Source: Streptomyces sp. NBC_01716 (GTDB lineage: Bacteria > Actinomycetota > Actinomycetes > Streptomycetales > Streptomycetaceae). From it: a DNA stretch of 64,000 nt. The stretch is from NCBI RefSeq assembly GCF_036248275.1, contig NZ_CP109181.1:3286001-3350000 (forward strand). Reading direction: 5' to 3'. This document shows, in pieces, positions 48,318 to 56,830 of this stretch; the first letter of the stretch is position 1, and each line of letters begins with the position of its first letter. Position numbers and translations under genes: made by a program. The notes beneath the pieces are model-generated. The model had not been told where the DNA came from and searched no databases. It saw nothing but the letters and a program-made list of their open reading frames with translations.

Positions 48318-48389
48318 ATGCGCGAGCACTCGACCTTCGTCTTTACCTATGGCACCGGCCCGTCCGGCTGCCATGGTCGTGCCGCTTGA
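48318..48389 (+). CDS. Possible 23-residue leader peptide rich in Phe and Tyr
   Basis: ATG 48318 opens a 24-codon frame starting MREHSTFVFTYG and ending TGA at 48389. Three of five consecutive-window residues are aromatic (F-V-F-T-Y). CATACT lies at 48305-48310, placed to give a leaderless start. It ends 22 nt before a GC-rich hairpin and 113 nt before the chorismate mutase gene. This arrangement suits attenuation by aromatic amino-acid supply. It has no ribosome-binding site, and its short length makes chance possible. Confidence 0.35.
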   Translation: MREHSTFVFTYGTGPSGCHGRAA

Positions 48390-48410
48390 GCTGACAAGCG
48401 ACTTCCCAGG

Positions 48411-48436
48411 CGCCCCGGGCCGACAGGCCCGGGGCG
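48411..48436 (+). promoter_or_regulatory. GC-rich hairpin in chorismate mutase leader
   Basis: A perfect 11-bp stem CGCCCCGGGCC (48411-48421) with its complement (48426-48436) and a GACA tetraloop. The left arm's CGGGCC could instead pair with GGCCCG at 48357-48362 in the putative leader peptide, as required for attenuation. A T-run is absent (TTCCGCGTTG follows). Confidence 0.5.
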
Positions 48437-48501
48437 TTCCGCGTTGTCCGGGCCGGATGTTCGTCGCTCGGGGTCTCCCCCTTCGTACAGAGGAGCCCTT
48501 C

Positions 48502-48813
48502 ATGACTGCCACCGACCGCGCTGCCACCGGCCCCGCTGTCACCGACCGCACCGGCGCCCGTACCGAGGACGCCGCGGCGGTGATCGACGGCGCGCGTGAG
48601 CGCATCGACGCGCTGGACGACCGGATCATCGGTCTCGTACAGGAACGGATGGCCGTCTCCGCCGTCATCCAGGACGCCCGTATCACCTCCGGCGGACGCC
48701 GGGTCAACCTCTCGCGCGAGAACGAGATCCTGGCCCGCTTCAGTGACGCGCTCGGCACGCCGGGCACCGCGCTCGCGATGACGCTGCTGGAGCTCTCACG
48801 CGGCCGGATCTGA
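48502..48813 (+). CDS. Chorismate mutase, AroQ class
   Basis: Converts chorismate to prephenate on the way to Phe and Tyr. 103 residues, typical of the short all-helical AroQ class with no fused dehydrogenase or dehydratase. Start ATG 48502 with GGAG 6 nt upstream. Conserved helix 1 is ARERIDALDDRIIGLVQERM; Arg/Glu active-site positions continue in AVIQDARI and LSRENEILARF. The first about 25 residues are a Thr/Ala-rich extension. It is alone and preceded by a possible attenuator (leader peptide and hairpin). Confidence 0.93.
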   Translation: MTATDRAATGPAVTDRTGARTEDAAAVIDGARERIDALDDRIIGLVQERMAVSAVIQDARITSGGRRVNLSRENEILARFSDALGTPGTALAMTLLELSRGRI

Positions 48814-49448
48814 GCGGGTACGGAGGCGGTACGAGGGCGGTGGCCGTGCGGACATGGGTTCGGGCGCATCCTCACCCGTACGGCGCGTGACCGGACGCGC
48901 CGGGCCTTCGTTGGTCCCGATGTCCGTGCCAGCCAGGGGCGGGCACGAACAAACCACGCGTGGCTTCGCTGGGGCGTGTGACGTACCGCTGGTACGTCGT
49001 GGGACCTCGCCCCAGCCCGAGTGACCGGTCGGCAGGGGACAGCATGCCCGGTCACCCCAAGAGCGGTCGGCACCGGGGACGCCCGGCGCCGACCGCATAC
49101 GGATACGGATCCCCCCGTCTCCGACCGCTCCTCCCGCTCAGCAGCTCTCCGCTCCTCCGTCCACCGTCCCGAACTCGCGGCGCTCCCCCCCCAGCGCCGC
49201 GATCCGGCACCGCGCGCCGCCCTGACGCCGCGGTGCCGACGGCAAGGGCCCCGCAGGCGCCCGTCCGATTCGCTTCGGACCGGGCCCGCGGGGCCCTTGT
49301 CGCGCGTGGGGCGGGACGTGACGGCCGTCACATAAGGATTCCGTGAGGAAGTGGGCAACCATTCGCCCAGGTCACAGGTCCACCATGCGGCACACCGGAG
49401 GCGCTGCACTCGGAGGGGGGCGCAGCGCCTCCTTGCTGCCCGGCCGAC
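48814..49448. other. 635-bp gene-free stretch with a series of hairpins
   Basis: No coding frame here has a known domain or a good start. Several inverted repeats follow each other. (1) 48968-48976/49008-49016, enclosing 48980-48987/48991-48998. (2) 49021-49028/49048-49055. (3) 49063-49071/49088-49096. (4) 49243-49254/49288-49299, enclosing GTCCGA/TCGGAC. (5) 49397-49407/49422-49432, a likely terminator for the GMC gene. The series could be a structured RNA, or several terminators and leaders. No known Rfam-type signature (tmRNA, 6S, RNase P) is recognisable. Confidence 0.5.
49397..49432 (-). terminator. Probable terminator of the GMC oxidoreductase gene
   Basis: A perfect 11-bp stem GGAGGCGCTGC (49397-49407) with its complement (49422-49432), 17 bp past the stop codon. 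Confidence 0.7.
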
Positions 49449-51329
49449 TCAGGGAGCGCTACGCTCCCTCATCGGCGGCACCGTCGGCAGCCCGAGGAAC
49501 GGCAGCCTCAGCGCCCCGAACGCCGACGCCGGGACCGCCGGCGACTTGGGCGCGACCGCCTCCCGCCGTACGTACGCCGTCCCCGCCGACTGCTCCGGAC
49601 GCGGGTCCTCCTCCCCCTTGTTGGGCCAGAAGGACATCGCGCGCTCGGCCTGCGCGGTGATGGTGAGCGACGGATTGACGCCGAGGTTCGCCGAGACCGC
49701 CGAGCCGTCGACCACCGAGACGCCCGGGTGGCCGTACAGCCGGTGGTACGGGTCGATGACACCGTGCTCCGCGTCCGACCCGATCGGGCAGCCGCCGAGG
49801 AAGTGCGCGGTGAGCGGAGTGCCCATCAGCTCACCGACGTTCGAGCCGGCGAAGCCGTTGATCTCCTCGGCCAGCAGGGTCGCCGTCCGCGTACCTTCCG
49901 CGATCTGCTTGGGGTTGGGGTCGCCATGGCTCTGACGTGCCGTCAGCAGCCCTTTCCCAATACCGCCTTGCTTGCGGTATGTCGTCAGCGAGTTGTCGAC
50001 GGACTGCATGACCAGGCCGATGATGGTCCGCTCCGACCAGTGCCGGTAGGAGAGCGAACGGGCCGCGCGGACGGGGTGCTTGGCCATGTTGCCGAGCCAG
50101 CCGGCTATCCGGCGGCCGTTCTCGCTGTAGGGGACCTGGAGGATCGAGAGCGAGCCCATCGCGTTGGAGCCCTTGCCGTAACGGACCGGCTCCACATGGG
50201 TGTCGGCGTCGGGATGGAAGGAGGAGGTGATGGCGACACCACGGGTGAAGTCCGCCCCGCCACCGGCGGCGCCGTACTTCTTCCGGTAGCGCCGGTCGGT
50301 GGTCTGGGCGCCCACCAGGGCCTCGGAGTTGGTACGGGTCAGCTCACCGAGCCGGTCGGACAGCCGGGGCAGCCGGCCCCGGTCCTTCATCGTGTGCAGC
50401 AGGGTCTGTGTCCCGTACGTCCCCGCCGCGACGACGACTTGGCGGGCGCGCAGCTCCCGTGGCGCGGACTTGCGCCGGTGGGTGGGGACGGTCGCGACGC
50501 GATGGCCGCCCGCCGGGTCCTCCGTGATGTCGACGACGGTCGTCATGGGGCGGATGACGGCCCCGGCCTGTTCGGCGAGATGGAGATAGTTCTCGTTCAG
50601 CGTGTTCTTGGCGCCGTGCCGGCAGCCGGTCATGCACTCGCCGCACTGGGTGCAGGCCCTGCGGGAGGGACCGGCGCCGCCGAAGTACGGGTCGCCGACG
50701 GACGCGCCGGGCTCGGCACGTTCCGTACCGTCGGCGTCCTTGCCGTCGCCGAAGAAGACCCCGACCGGTGCGAGGTGGAAGGTGTCGCCCACGCCCATCG
50801 CCTGTGCGGTGGCCTTCAGATGGACGTCCGAGGGGGTCATGACCGGGTTGAGCCTGACGCCGAGCATGCGCTTGGCCTGGTCGTAGTACGGGGCGAGTTC
50901 GGCCTGCCAGTCGGTGATGCCGGCCCACTGCCTGTCCTCGAAGAACGCCTTCGGCGGCACGTACAGCGTGTTCGCGTAGTTGAGCGAGCCGCCGCCGACA
51001 CCGGCGCCGGCCAGGACCATGACATTGCCGAGCAGATGGACCCGCTGGATGCCGAAGAGGCCGAGGGCCGGGGCCCAGAGATAGTTCTTGAGGTCCCAGG
51101 AGTTCTTGGGGAGGGTGCCGGGAGTGAAGCGGCGGCCGGCTTCGAGGACACCGACCCGGTAGCCCTTCTCGGTCAGCCGCAGCGCGGAGACCGCGCCGCC
51201 GAAGCCCGACCCGACGACGATGACGTCATAGTCGTAGCCGTCGTAGCCGTCGTTGCCCTTGAAGCCGTCGCGGTCGCGGTCCTCGCGGTCGTCGTCCTCC
51301 GGCCCCCGGGCATGGATGTCCCCTGACAT
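49449..51329 (-). CDS. GMC oxidoreductase with CxxCxxCxxxC motif
   Basis: 626 residues, FAD-dependent. The FAD Rossmann motif VIVVGSGFGGAVSAL is at about residues 36-50, and GAGVGGGSLNYANT follows. The C-terminal GMC half has the conserved FLGGCPIGSDAEHGV ... GVNPSLTITAQAERA. An unusual cluster, ACTQCGECMTGCRHGAKNT (about residue 228), could bind an iron-sulfur cluster or zinc. The N-terminus is acidic and Asp-rich (residues 10-32). The start is ATG 51329 with GGAG at 5 nt, 18 bp downstream of the succinate-semialdehyde dehydrogenase gene. Annotated relatives include cholesterol-oxidase-like proteins; the substrate is unknown. Confidence 0.9.
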   Translation of the reverse strand: MSGDIHARGPEDDDREDRDRDGFKGNDGYDGYDYDVIVVGSGFGGAVSALRLTEKGYRVGVLEAGRRFTPGTLPKNSWDLKNYLWAPALGLFGIQRVHLLGNVMVLAGAGVGGGSLNYANTLYVPPKAFFEDRQWAGITDWQAELAPYYDQAKRMLGVRLNPVMTPSDVHLKATAQAMGVGDTFHLAPVGVFFGDGKDADGTERAEPGASVGDPYFGGAGPSRRACTQCGECMTGCRHGAKNTLNENYLHLAEQAGAVIRPMTTVVDITEDPAGGHRVATVPTHRRKSAPRELRARQVVVAAGTYGTQTLLHTMKDRGRLPRLSDRLGELTRTNSEALVGAQTTDRRYRKKYGAAGGGADFTRGVAITSSFHPDADTHVEPVRYGKGSNAMGSLSILQVPYSENGRRIAGWLGNMAKHPVRAARSLSYRHWSERTIIGLVMQSVDNSLTTYRKQGGIGKGLLTARQSHGDPNPKQIAEGTRTATLLAEEINGFAGSNVGELMGTPLTAHFLGGCPIGSDAEHGVIDPYHRLYGHPGVSVVDGSAVSANLGVNPSLTITAQAERAMSFWPNKGEEDPRPEQSAGTAYVRREAVAPKSPAVPASAFGALRLPFLGLPTVPPMRERSAP

Positions 51330-51347
51330 CGGCTCTCCTTCTTCCCA

Positions 51348-52952
51348 TCAGCGCAGCCGGAAGGCCTTGAGCGCGCGCAGGCTCCTGGTCATGAACGCCG
51401 CGTACTTCTCGTCGTCCATGCCCATCGACGGAGCCATCGGCAGCACGCGCTGCCGCGCGACGGTCTGTACCTCGGTGAATTTGAGAATGCCTTCGGAGCC
51501 GTGCCTGCGGCCGAGGCCGGACTCCTTCATGCCGCCCATCGGCGCCCGGACGCTGCCGTACGCGGAGGCGTACCCCTCGTTGATGTTGACGGTGCCGGTG
51601 CGCAGCCGCGTCGCGACCGCGTGCCCGCGCCGGGCGTCACGTGTCCATACGCTCGAATTGAGCCCGTACGGCGTGGAGTTGGCCAGCTCGACGGCCTCGT
51701 CCTCGTCGCGGAACCGGTAGATGGAGACGACCGGCCCGAAGGTCTCCTCGGTGCAGACCGACATCGGCGCCTCGACGCCCTCCAGGATGGTGGGCTCGTA
51801 GAAGTACGGCCCGATGTCGGGGCGCGCGACGCCGCCCGCGAGGACCGTGGCGCCCTTGGCGACGGCCTCATCGACATGGCCGGTCACGGTCTTGAGCTGG
51901 CGCTCGCCGACGAGCGAGCCCATGTCGGCGCCGTACGCGAGCGCGGACCCCAGCCGCATCGCCTTCGTACGGGCGACGAACCGCTCCACGAACGCGTCCG
52001 CGACCGACTCGTGAACGTACAACCGCTCAATGGAGACGCAGAGTTGGCCGGCCGTGGAGAAGCAGGCGCGCACCGCGCCGGCCGCAGCCTTCTCGATGTC
52101 GGCGTCACGCAGGACCAGCATGGCGTTCTTGCCGCCGAGTTCGAGGGAGGCGCCGACGAGCCGGCTCGCCGCGCGCCGCGCCACCTCGCGGCCGGTGCGG
52201 GTGGAGCCGGTGAACGAGATGTAGTCGCCGCGCTCGACGACCTCCGGCCCGACGACCGCGCCATCGCCGATCACCACCTGGAACAGCCCGGCCGGCAGCC
52301 CGGCCTCGACCAGCAGGTCACGCGCCCACAGGGCGGTGAGCGCGGTCTCGGTGTCGGGCTTCATCACCACGGCGTTGCCCGCGGCGAAGGCGGGCAGGGC
52401 GTCCCCGACGGAGAGTTCGAGGGGGTAGTTCCAGGGCACGATCTGGCCGACGACACCGCGCGGGTGGCGCTGCTCGGTCACCGTGGTCAGCAGGGGTACG
52501 GCGCCGGTGTGCCGTTTCGGCCGCAGATACGCCGGGGCCTTGCGCCCGTAGTGGCGGGCGGCGACGGCCACGGACTGGACCTCTTCGTGCCCGTGCAGCC
52601 TCGCCTTGCCGGTCTCCAGCTGGATGAGGTCGAGCACCTCGGCCTGGCGCTCCAGCAGGAGGTCGTGGAAGCGGAGCAGGACGGCGGCGCGCTTCCGTAC
52701 GGAGGTCGCCGCCCAGACGGGCTGCGCGGCGCGGGCGCGTGCGAAGGCCTCGGCGACGTCCTCGGGGGTGGACTCGGGCAGGTCGGCGAGCTTCTCGCCG
52801 GTGGCCGGGGTGTGGTTCGCGGTCTGTCCGGAACCCACGACGCCCCTGATGAGCTGGGCGAGCACCTCGGGAGTGACCACGTCGGCGGCAGTGCGCACGC
52901 CGGCGGGCACCGGAGCCACGGGATTGGTCGTGGGGGCCTGTGAGTCCGTCAT
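51348..52952 (-). CDS. gabD2: NADP-dependent succinate-semialdehyde dehydrogenase
   Basis: 534-residue aldehyde dehydrogenase resembling GabD2 of actinobacteria. The N-terminal extension of about 40 residues precedes the NAD(P) domain. Motifs: SFTGSTRTGREVA, catalytic Glu in ASLELGGKNAML (about residue 270) and catalytic Cys in TAGQLCVSIERLY (about 302). It starts at ATG 52952 without a ribosome-binding site; TACCCT lies 7 nt upstream, so a leaderless start is possible. First gene of an operon with the GMC oxidoreductase, suggesting sequential alcohol and aldehyde oxidation of a shared substrate; succinate semialdehyde is by homology. Confidence 0.9.
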   Translation of the reverse strand: MTDSQAPTTNPVAPVPAGVRTAADVVTPEVLAQLIRGVVGSGQTANHTPATGEKLADLPESTPEDVAEAFARARAAQPVWAATSVRKRAAVLLRFHDLLLERQAEVLDLIQLETGKARLHGHEEVQSVAVAARHYGRKAPAYLRPKRHTGAVPLLTTVTEQRHPRGVVGQIVPWNYPLELSVGDALPAFAAGNAVVMKPDTETALTALWARDLLVEAGLPAGLFQVVIGDGAVVGPEVVERGDYISFTGSTRTGREVARRAASRLVGASLELGGKNAMLVLRDADIEKAAAGAVRACFSTAGQLCVSIERLYVHESVADAFVERFVARTKAMRLGSALAYGADMGSLVGERQLKTVTGHVDEAVAKGATVLAGGVARPDIGPYFYEPTILEGVEAPMSVCTEETFGPVVSIYRFRDEDEAVELANSTPYGLNSSVWTRDARRGHAVATRLRTGTVNINEGYASAYGSVRAPMGGMKESGLGRRHGSEGILKFTEVQTVARQRVLPMAPSMGMDDEKYAAFMTRSLRALKAFRLR

Positions 52953-53020
52953 GAGGGCGAGGGTATGCCGCATCCAGGACTTTGGGTACCCGCCGGTAAC
53001 ACCCTTTTCACCGCACCTGC

Positions 53021-54745
53021 TCAGGGCAGGTACTTGCTCTCGATCTCCAGATGCTCGACCACGTTCGAGAAGAGTTCCTCCCCGTCCGTCACGGCGTCCC
53101 CCTCGGCCGGCATCGCCACCCGCAGCCGCCAGTGCACCTCGTCGGTGCCCGGGACGATCAGCTCGTGGTAGCGGTAACGGATCGGGTCCTCGGACGAGTC
53201 TCCGTACGCCACGAAGTCGACGATGTTGTCGAACGCCTTGTCCGAGCCGCCGAACGACGAATCCTGGCTCTTGTACTCCGCGTCCTTGATCTCCGAACCG
53301 TTGTCGCCGCCGTCCTCGTAGTACTTCTGCCAGTCCGCCTTCTCGGCCGGCAGAATCTCGTTGTCCGGCTTCTTCTGGACCTGGTCCATGGAGACGGTGA
53401 AGACACCGCTCGGATCCCGGAAGGTGACACGGCTGTCCTCGGTCAGACTCTCCTGGGACCGCCGGTAGTCCTCCGGGACAGCGATCTTGGCGTCGAGGAT
53501 CTCGACCTCGGAGCGGACCTCCCAGCCCTCCGGCAGTTCGTCGCCGGCGAACGGGTTGAAGAAGATCAGCCCCAGCACGAGGGCCACCGCGAGCACACCG
53601 CTGCCGAGGCCGTACTGCGCCGGGCGGTTGCGGTGCAGCACGGGCGGGACCCACCTGCTGCCGCCCGCGCCGCCGCCGGTGCCCGCGCTCTGGTAGAGCC
53701 TCGTCGCCTCCGGCGAGAGCTGCGGCGGACGCGCCACCGACTCCAGCACCGCCCGCACCTCGGCCGCGGTGGGACGCGCCGCCGGGTCCTTCCGCAGGAG
53801 CTGCATCACGACCGTGCCGAAGGCACCCGACCCGCGGGCCGGCATCTGGGGCTCGGCGGAGAGCACGGCCTGGAGCGTCGCGGGGATGTTCGAGCGGCGG
53901 TACGGGGACATCCCCTCGACCGCCGCGTACAGCACGACGCCCAGCGACCACAGGTCCGACTCGGGCCCGGGGCGCTGGCCGAGCACCCGCTCGGGCGAGA
54001 TGAACTCCGGTGAGCCGACGAACGCCCCGGTCTCCGTCAGCCCCTGCTGGCCCTCGACCTGGGCGATGCCGAAGTCGCTGAGCACGACGCGGTCGCCGCG
54101 CCCGAGCAGGACGTTGTCGGGCTTCACGTCGCGGTGCAGCACACCGGCCTCGTGGGCGGCGTTCAGCGCGTTCAGTACGTCGAGCCCGATCCTGGCGGCC
54201 TCGCGCGGGTCGAGCGTGCCTTCCTGAAGACGGTCGGCGAGCGACTGGCCGCGCACCAGCTCCATGACGATCCACGGTTTGGCGTCCTCGACGACCACGT
54301 CGTGCATCGTGACGACCGAGGGATGGTCGATCCGCGCTGCGGAGGTCGCCTCGCGCTGCATCCGCCGGTGGACGGTGTCGCGTTCCTGGGCGCTCAGATG
54401 CTCGGGCACCCGGGGTTCCTTGACCGCGACGTCGCGGTCCACGACCTCGTCGTGCGCCAGCCAGACCGTGCCCATGCCGCCGTGGCCGAGCCGCGAGACG
54501 AGGCGGTAGCGGCCACCGAGCAGACGTCCGGCCGACGGGTCGGGCGCGGTGGGGCCCTGTGGGGTCCCGAGGCCCTGCGGCGTCTGCTGTGTCGGCTGGT
54601 ACGGGGAACCCTGCGGGCTCTGGGGAGCCTGGGGCGGCACCTGCGGCGGCTGCCCCTGGTGCGGCGGATACGCCTGCGCCTGCGGCTGAGGCGGTCGAAG
54701 GCCGTAGCTGGTGGGCTCGTTCGCCCGTCCCCCGTCGTTCGTCAT
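53021..54745 (-). CDS. Membrane Ser/Thr protein kinase
   Basis: 574 residues. ATG 54745 has AAGGA 7 nt upstream. Residues about 14-72 are Pro/Gln-rich and flexible. The kinase domain spans about 79-345: glycine loop LGHGGMGTV (87-95), catalytic Lys109 in VAVKE, HRDVKPDN (Asp206), DFG at 224-226, and SPEFISPER. A membrane helix (VLAVALVLGLIFF, about 368-389) leads to an outer domain of about 185 residues (VRSEVEILDAKIAVPEDY). There are no PASTA repeats. The outer domain is similar in layout to those of the next kinases, so the cluster probably shares a sensing mode. Confidence 0.94.
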   Translation of the reverse strand: MTNDGGRANEPTSYGLRPPQPQAQAYPPHQGQPPQVPPQAPQSPQGSPYQPTQQTPQGLGTPQGPTAPDPSAGRLLGGRYRLVSRLGHGGMGTVWLAHDEVVDRDVAVKEPRVPEHLSAQERDTVHRRMQREATSAARIDHPSVVTMHDVVVEDAKPWIVMELVRGQSLADRLQEGTLDPREAARIGLDVLNALNAAHEAGVLHRDVKPDNVLLGRGDRVVLSDFGIAQVEGQQGLTETGAFVGSPEFISPERVLGQRPGPESDLWSLGVVLYAAVEGMSPYRRSNIPATLQAVLSAEPQMPARGSGAFGTVVMQLLRKDPAARPTAAEVRAVLESVARPPQLSPEATRLYQSAGTGGGAGGSRWVPPVLHRNRPAQYGLGSGVLAVALVLGLIFFNPFAGDELPEGWEVRSEVEILDAKIAVPEDYRRSQESLTEDSRVTFRDPSGVFTVSMDQVQKKPDNEILPAEKADWQKYYEDGGDNGSEIKDAEYKSQDSSFGGSDKAFDNIVDFVAYGDSSEDPIRYRYHELIVPGTDEVHWRLRVAMPAEGDAVTDGEELFSNVVEHLEIESKYLP

Positions 54746-54854
54746 GACCACATCCTTACGGAAAGCACATCTCGAAGGCCACCGGGGGGCGGCAGCGGGT
54801 GCAGAGCCGTGACATCACGGTTTCACTCGCGTACCTCGCGACGGGCTCCCGCGC

Positions 54855-56651
54855 TCACCCGCCCGCGCCGTCCGAACCGCCCGCGCCGTCCGGCTGCCAG
54901 CCGCCGAGCATGATGTCGAACTGCGTCTGGGTGGTGGACCAGTCGTCGACGGGACCGGACATGTAGAGCGCGTACTCGGTCGAGTCGTCGGCCGAGTAGT
55001 ACATCTGGTCGATCGCGCGGCGCTCCCCCTTGTGCCCCTGTTCCTCGGTCCAGGTGAACTCCCAGAGCGCGGCCTTCGTCTGGCCGCGGAAGGTGTTGGG
55101 GCGCAGCTTGACCCGGTCGTACTGGGGCAGGCGGCCGACGTCCTTCTCCATGTCCTGCATGTGGTGGTACGGATCGGGGAAGTCCGGCGAGGTGTCGACG
55201 GCGATACGCAGCAGGTGGAGGCCGTTGTCGGGGGTGTAGTCGATCTGGTCGCCGTCCTGCTGGCGCTGCCAGCCCTCGGGGACGATGAGGCTGAAGCCCG
55301 CGGGATCGTCCACCCGTACCCAGCCGTCAGGGACGGCGTCGTCGGTGCGCTCGCCGTCGGTGCTGTCCTGGCCGCCGTTGTCCTTCCCGCCGCCGCCCGT
55401 ATCGCCGTCCGCGCTGGTGTCCTTGCCGTCGTCGGAGGAGTCGCCGCTGGGCTCCGGGTTCGCTCCGCCGCTCGTGCCCGCGCTCGTGCCCGGGTCGTCG
55501 TTCTTGCCGGCTTCCATGGCGAAGTAGCCGGCCACGCCGCCGACGAGCGCGGCGACGACTATCGCGACGACTATCGCGGGCCAACGGCTCTTCCGGGCGG
55601 GCGTGTTGGCAGGCGTGGGGGCGGTATGCGGACCGGTCGCCTGCGGGTAGGCGTGCGGCGGTGTGTGCCCGTACGGGGAGGGGTACGGCGTCGCGGTGTG
55701 CTGGGGCTGCTGGGGCTGCTGGCCTTGCGGGTGCTGGGCCTGTGGCTGCTGGCCCCCCGGGTGCGGTGTGTACGGCGGCACCGGGGCCGTGACGGCCTCC
55801 TGCCGCGCCGCCCGCGGCTCCCGCCCCTCCAGCACCTCCCGCAGCATCCGCTCGGTCTCGGCGGCGTCCGGGCGGGCCTCCGGGTCCTTGTGGAGCAGCG
55901 CGGTGATCACGGGCGCGAGCGGCCCCGCGCGTACGGGAGCCGGCGGTTCGTCGGTGATCACCGCCTGCATGGTCGCGACCGCCGACGTACGGCGGAACGG
56001 TGACGTCCCCTCCACCGCCGTGTGCAGCGTCGCGCCCAGCGACCACAGGTCGGAGGCCGGTCCGGGATCGCGGCCGCGCACCCGCTCGGGTGCCAGATAG
56101 TCGATGGAGCCGACGAGTTCACCGGTCCGCGTGATGGCCGAGTCACCCTCGATGGCGGCGATCCCGAAGTCCGTCAGCAGCACGCCGCCGTCCCGCGCGA
56201 GCAGGACGTTGCCGGGTTTGACGTCGCGGTGCAGCACCCCGGCGGCGTGCGCGGCACGCAGCGCGCCGAGCACCTGGAGGCCGATCCGGGCCGCTTCCCG
56301 TACCACGATGGGGTCGGACTTGAGCGCGTCCGCGAGCGAGGGACCGTCCACGTACTGCATGACGATCCACGGCCGCCCGCCGTGGTCGAGCACGTCGTGG
56401 ACCGTCACCACGGCGGGGTGGCTGATCCGGGCCGCGGCTCTGGCCTCTTTCTGGGTGCGGGCGTGCAGCACCGCGCGGTCGGCAGCCGTCACGTACAGCG
56501 CGGCCGTCAACTCCTTGACGGCGACTGTCCTGTTGAGCAGTTCGTCGTAGGCCCGCCACACCTGGCCCATGCCGCCTCTGCCGATGGCCTCGCCGAGCTT
56601 GTAGCGCCCGGCGAGCATCTGACCCTCGCGCGTTACCTCAGAATCTTCCAC
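54855..56651 (-). CDS. Membrane Ser/Thr protein kinase
   Basis: 598 residues. The GTG at 56651 (VEDSEVTREGQML) follows a GGGGG Shine-Dalgarno-like run. The kinase domain covers about 16-275: IGRGGMGQV, Lys46 in VAVKEL, HRDVKPGN (Asp143), DFG (161-163) and the APE-like segment YLAPERVRG. A Pro/Gln/His-rich linker (about 285-350) precedes the membrane helix AIVVAIVVAALVGGVAGYFA (358-378). An outer linker rich in Asp/Gly/Ser and a folded domain beginning PDGWVRVDDPAGFSLIVPEGW follow. No PASTA. The gene ends with Gly-rich GAGGSDGAGG. Confidence 0.94.
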   Translation of the reverse strand: MEDSEVTREGQMLAGRYKLGEAIGRGGMGQVWRAYDELLNRTVAVKELTAALYVTAADRAVLHARTQKEARAAARISHPAVVTVHDVLDHGGRPWIVMQYVDGPSLADALKSDPIVVREAARIGLQVLGALRAAHAAGVLHRDVKPGNVLLARDGGVLLTDFGIAAIEGDSAITRTGELVGSIDYLAPERVRGRDPGPASDLWSLGATLHTAVEGTSPFRRTSAVATMQAVITDEPPAPVRAGPLAPVITALLHKDPEARPDAAETERMLREVLEGREPRAARQEAVTAPVPPYTPHPGGQQPQAQHPQGQQPQQPQHTATPYPSPYGHTPPHAYPQATGPHTAPTPANTPARKSRWPAIVVAIVVAALVGGVAGYFAMEAGKNDDPGTSAGTSGGANPEPSGDSSDDGKDTSADGDTGGGGKDNGGQDSTDGERTDDAVPDGWVRVDDPAGFSLIVPEGWQRQQDGDQIDYTPDNGLHLLRIAVDTSPDFPDPYHHMQDMEKDVGRLPQYDRVKLRPNTFRGQTKAALWEFTWTEEQGHKGERRAIDQMYYSADDSTEYALYMSGPVDDWSTTQTQFDIMLGGWQPDGAGGSDGAGG

Positions 56652-56830
56652 GTGCCCCCGCCTGGTGCCCCCGCCTGCTCCTCGGAGTGACAGATTACGG
56701 AGCGGACGCGCGGACACGGAACCTGGGCCCGCCCATGAAACCGCACCGTGACACGAACGATGCGACCGGACGGACCGTCAGCGGGCGTTCAGGGCAGGGC
56801 CGGTGAGGATTCGGCGGACGCGGCGGCGGC

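Noticed and set aside
48814..49448. tRNA, tmRNA, 6S or RNase P RNA gene
   Set aside because: No cloverleaf, no CCA-adjacent acceptor stem and no conserved core of these RNAs could be recognised.
51348..54275. A single 975-residue protein fusing a kinase-like part to the aldehyde dehydrogenase
   Set aside because: The first part is an out-of-frame shadow of the adjacent Ser/Thr kinase gene. The dehydrogenase has its own start at 52952.
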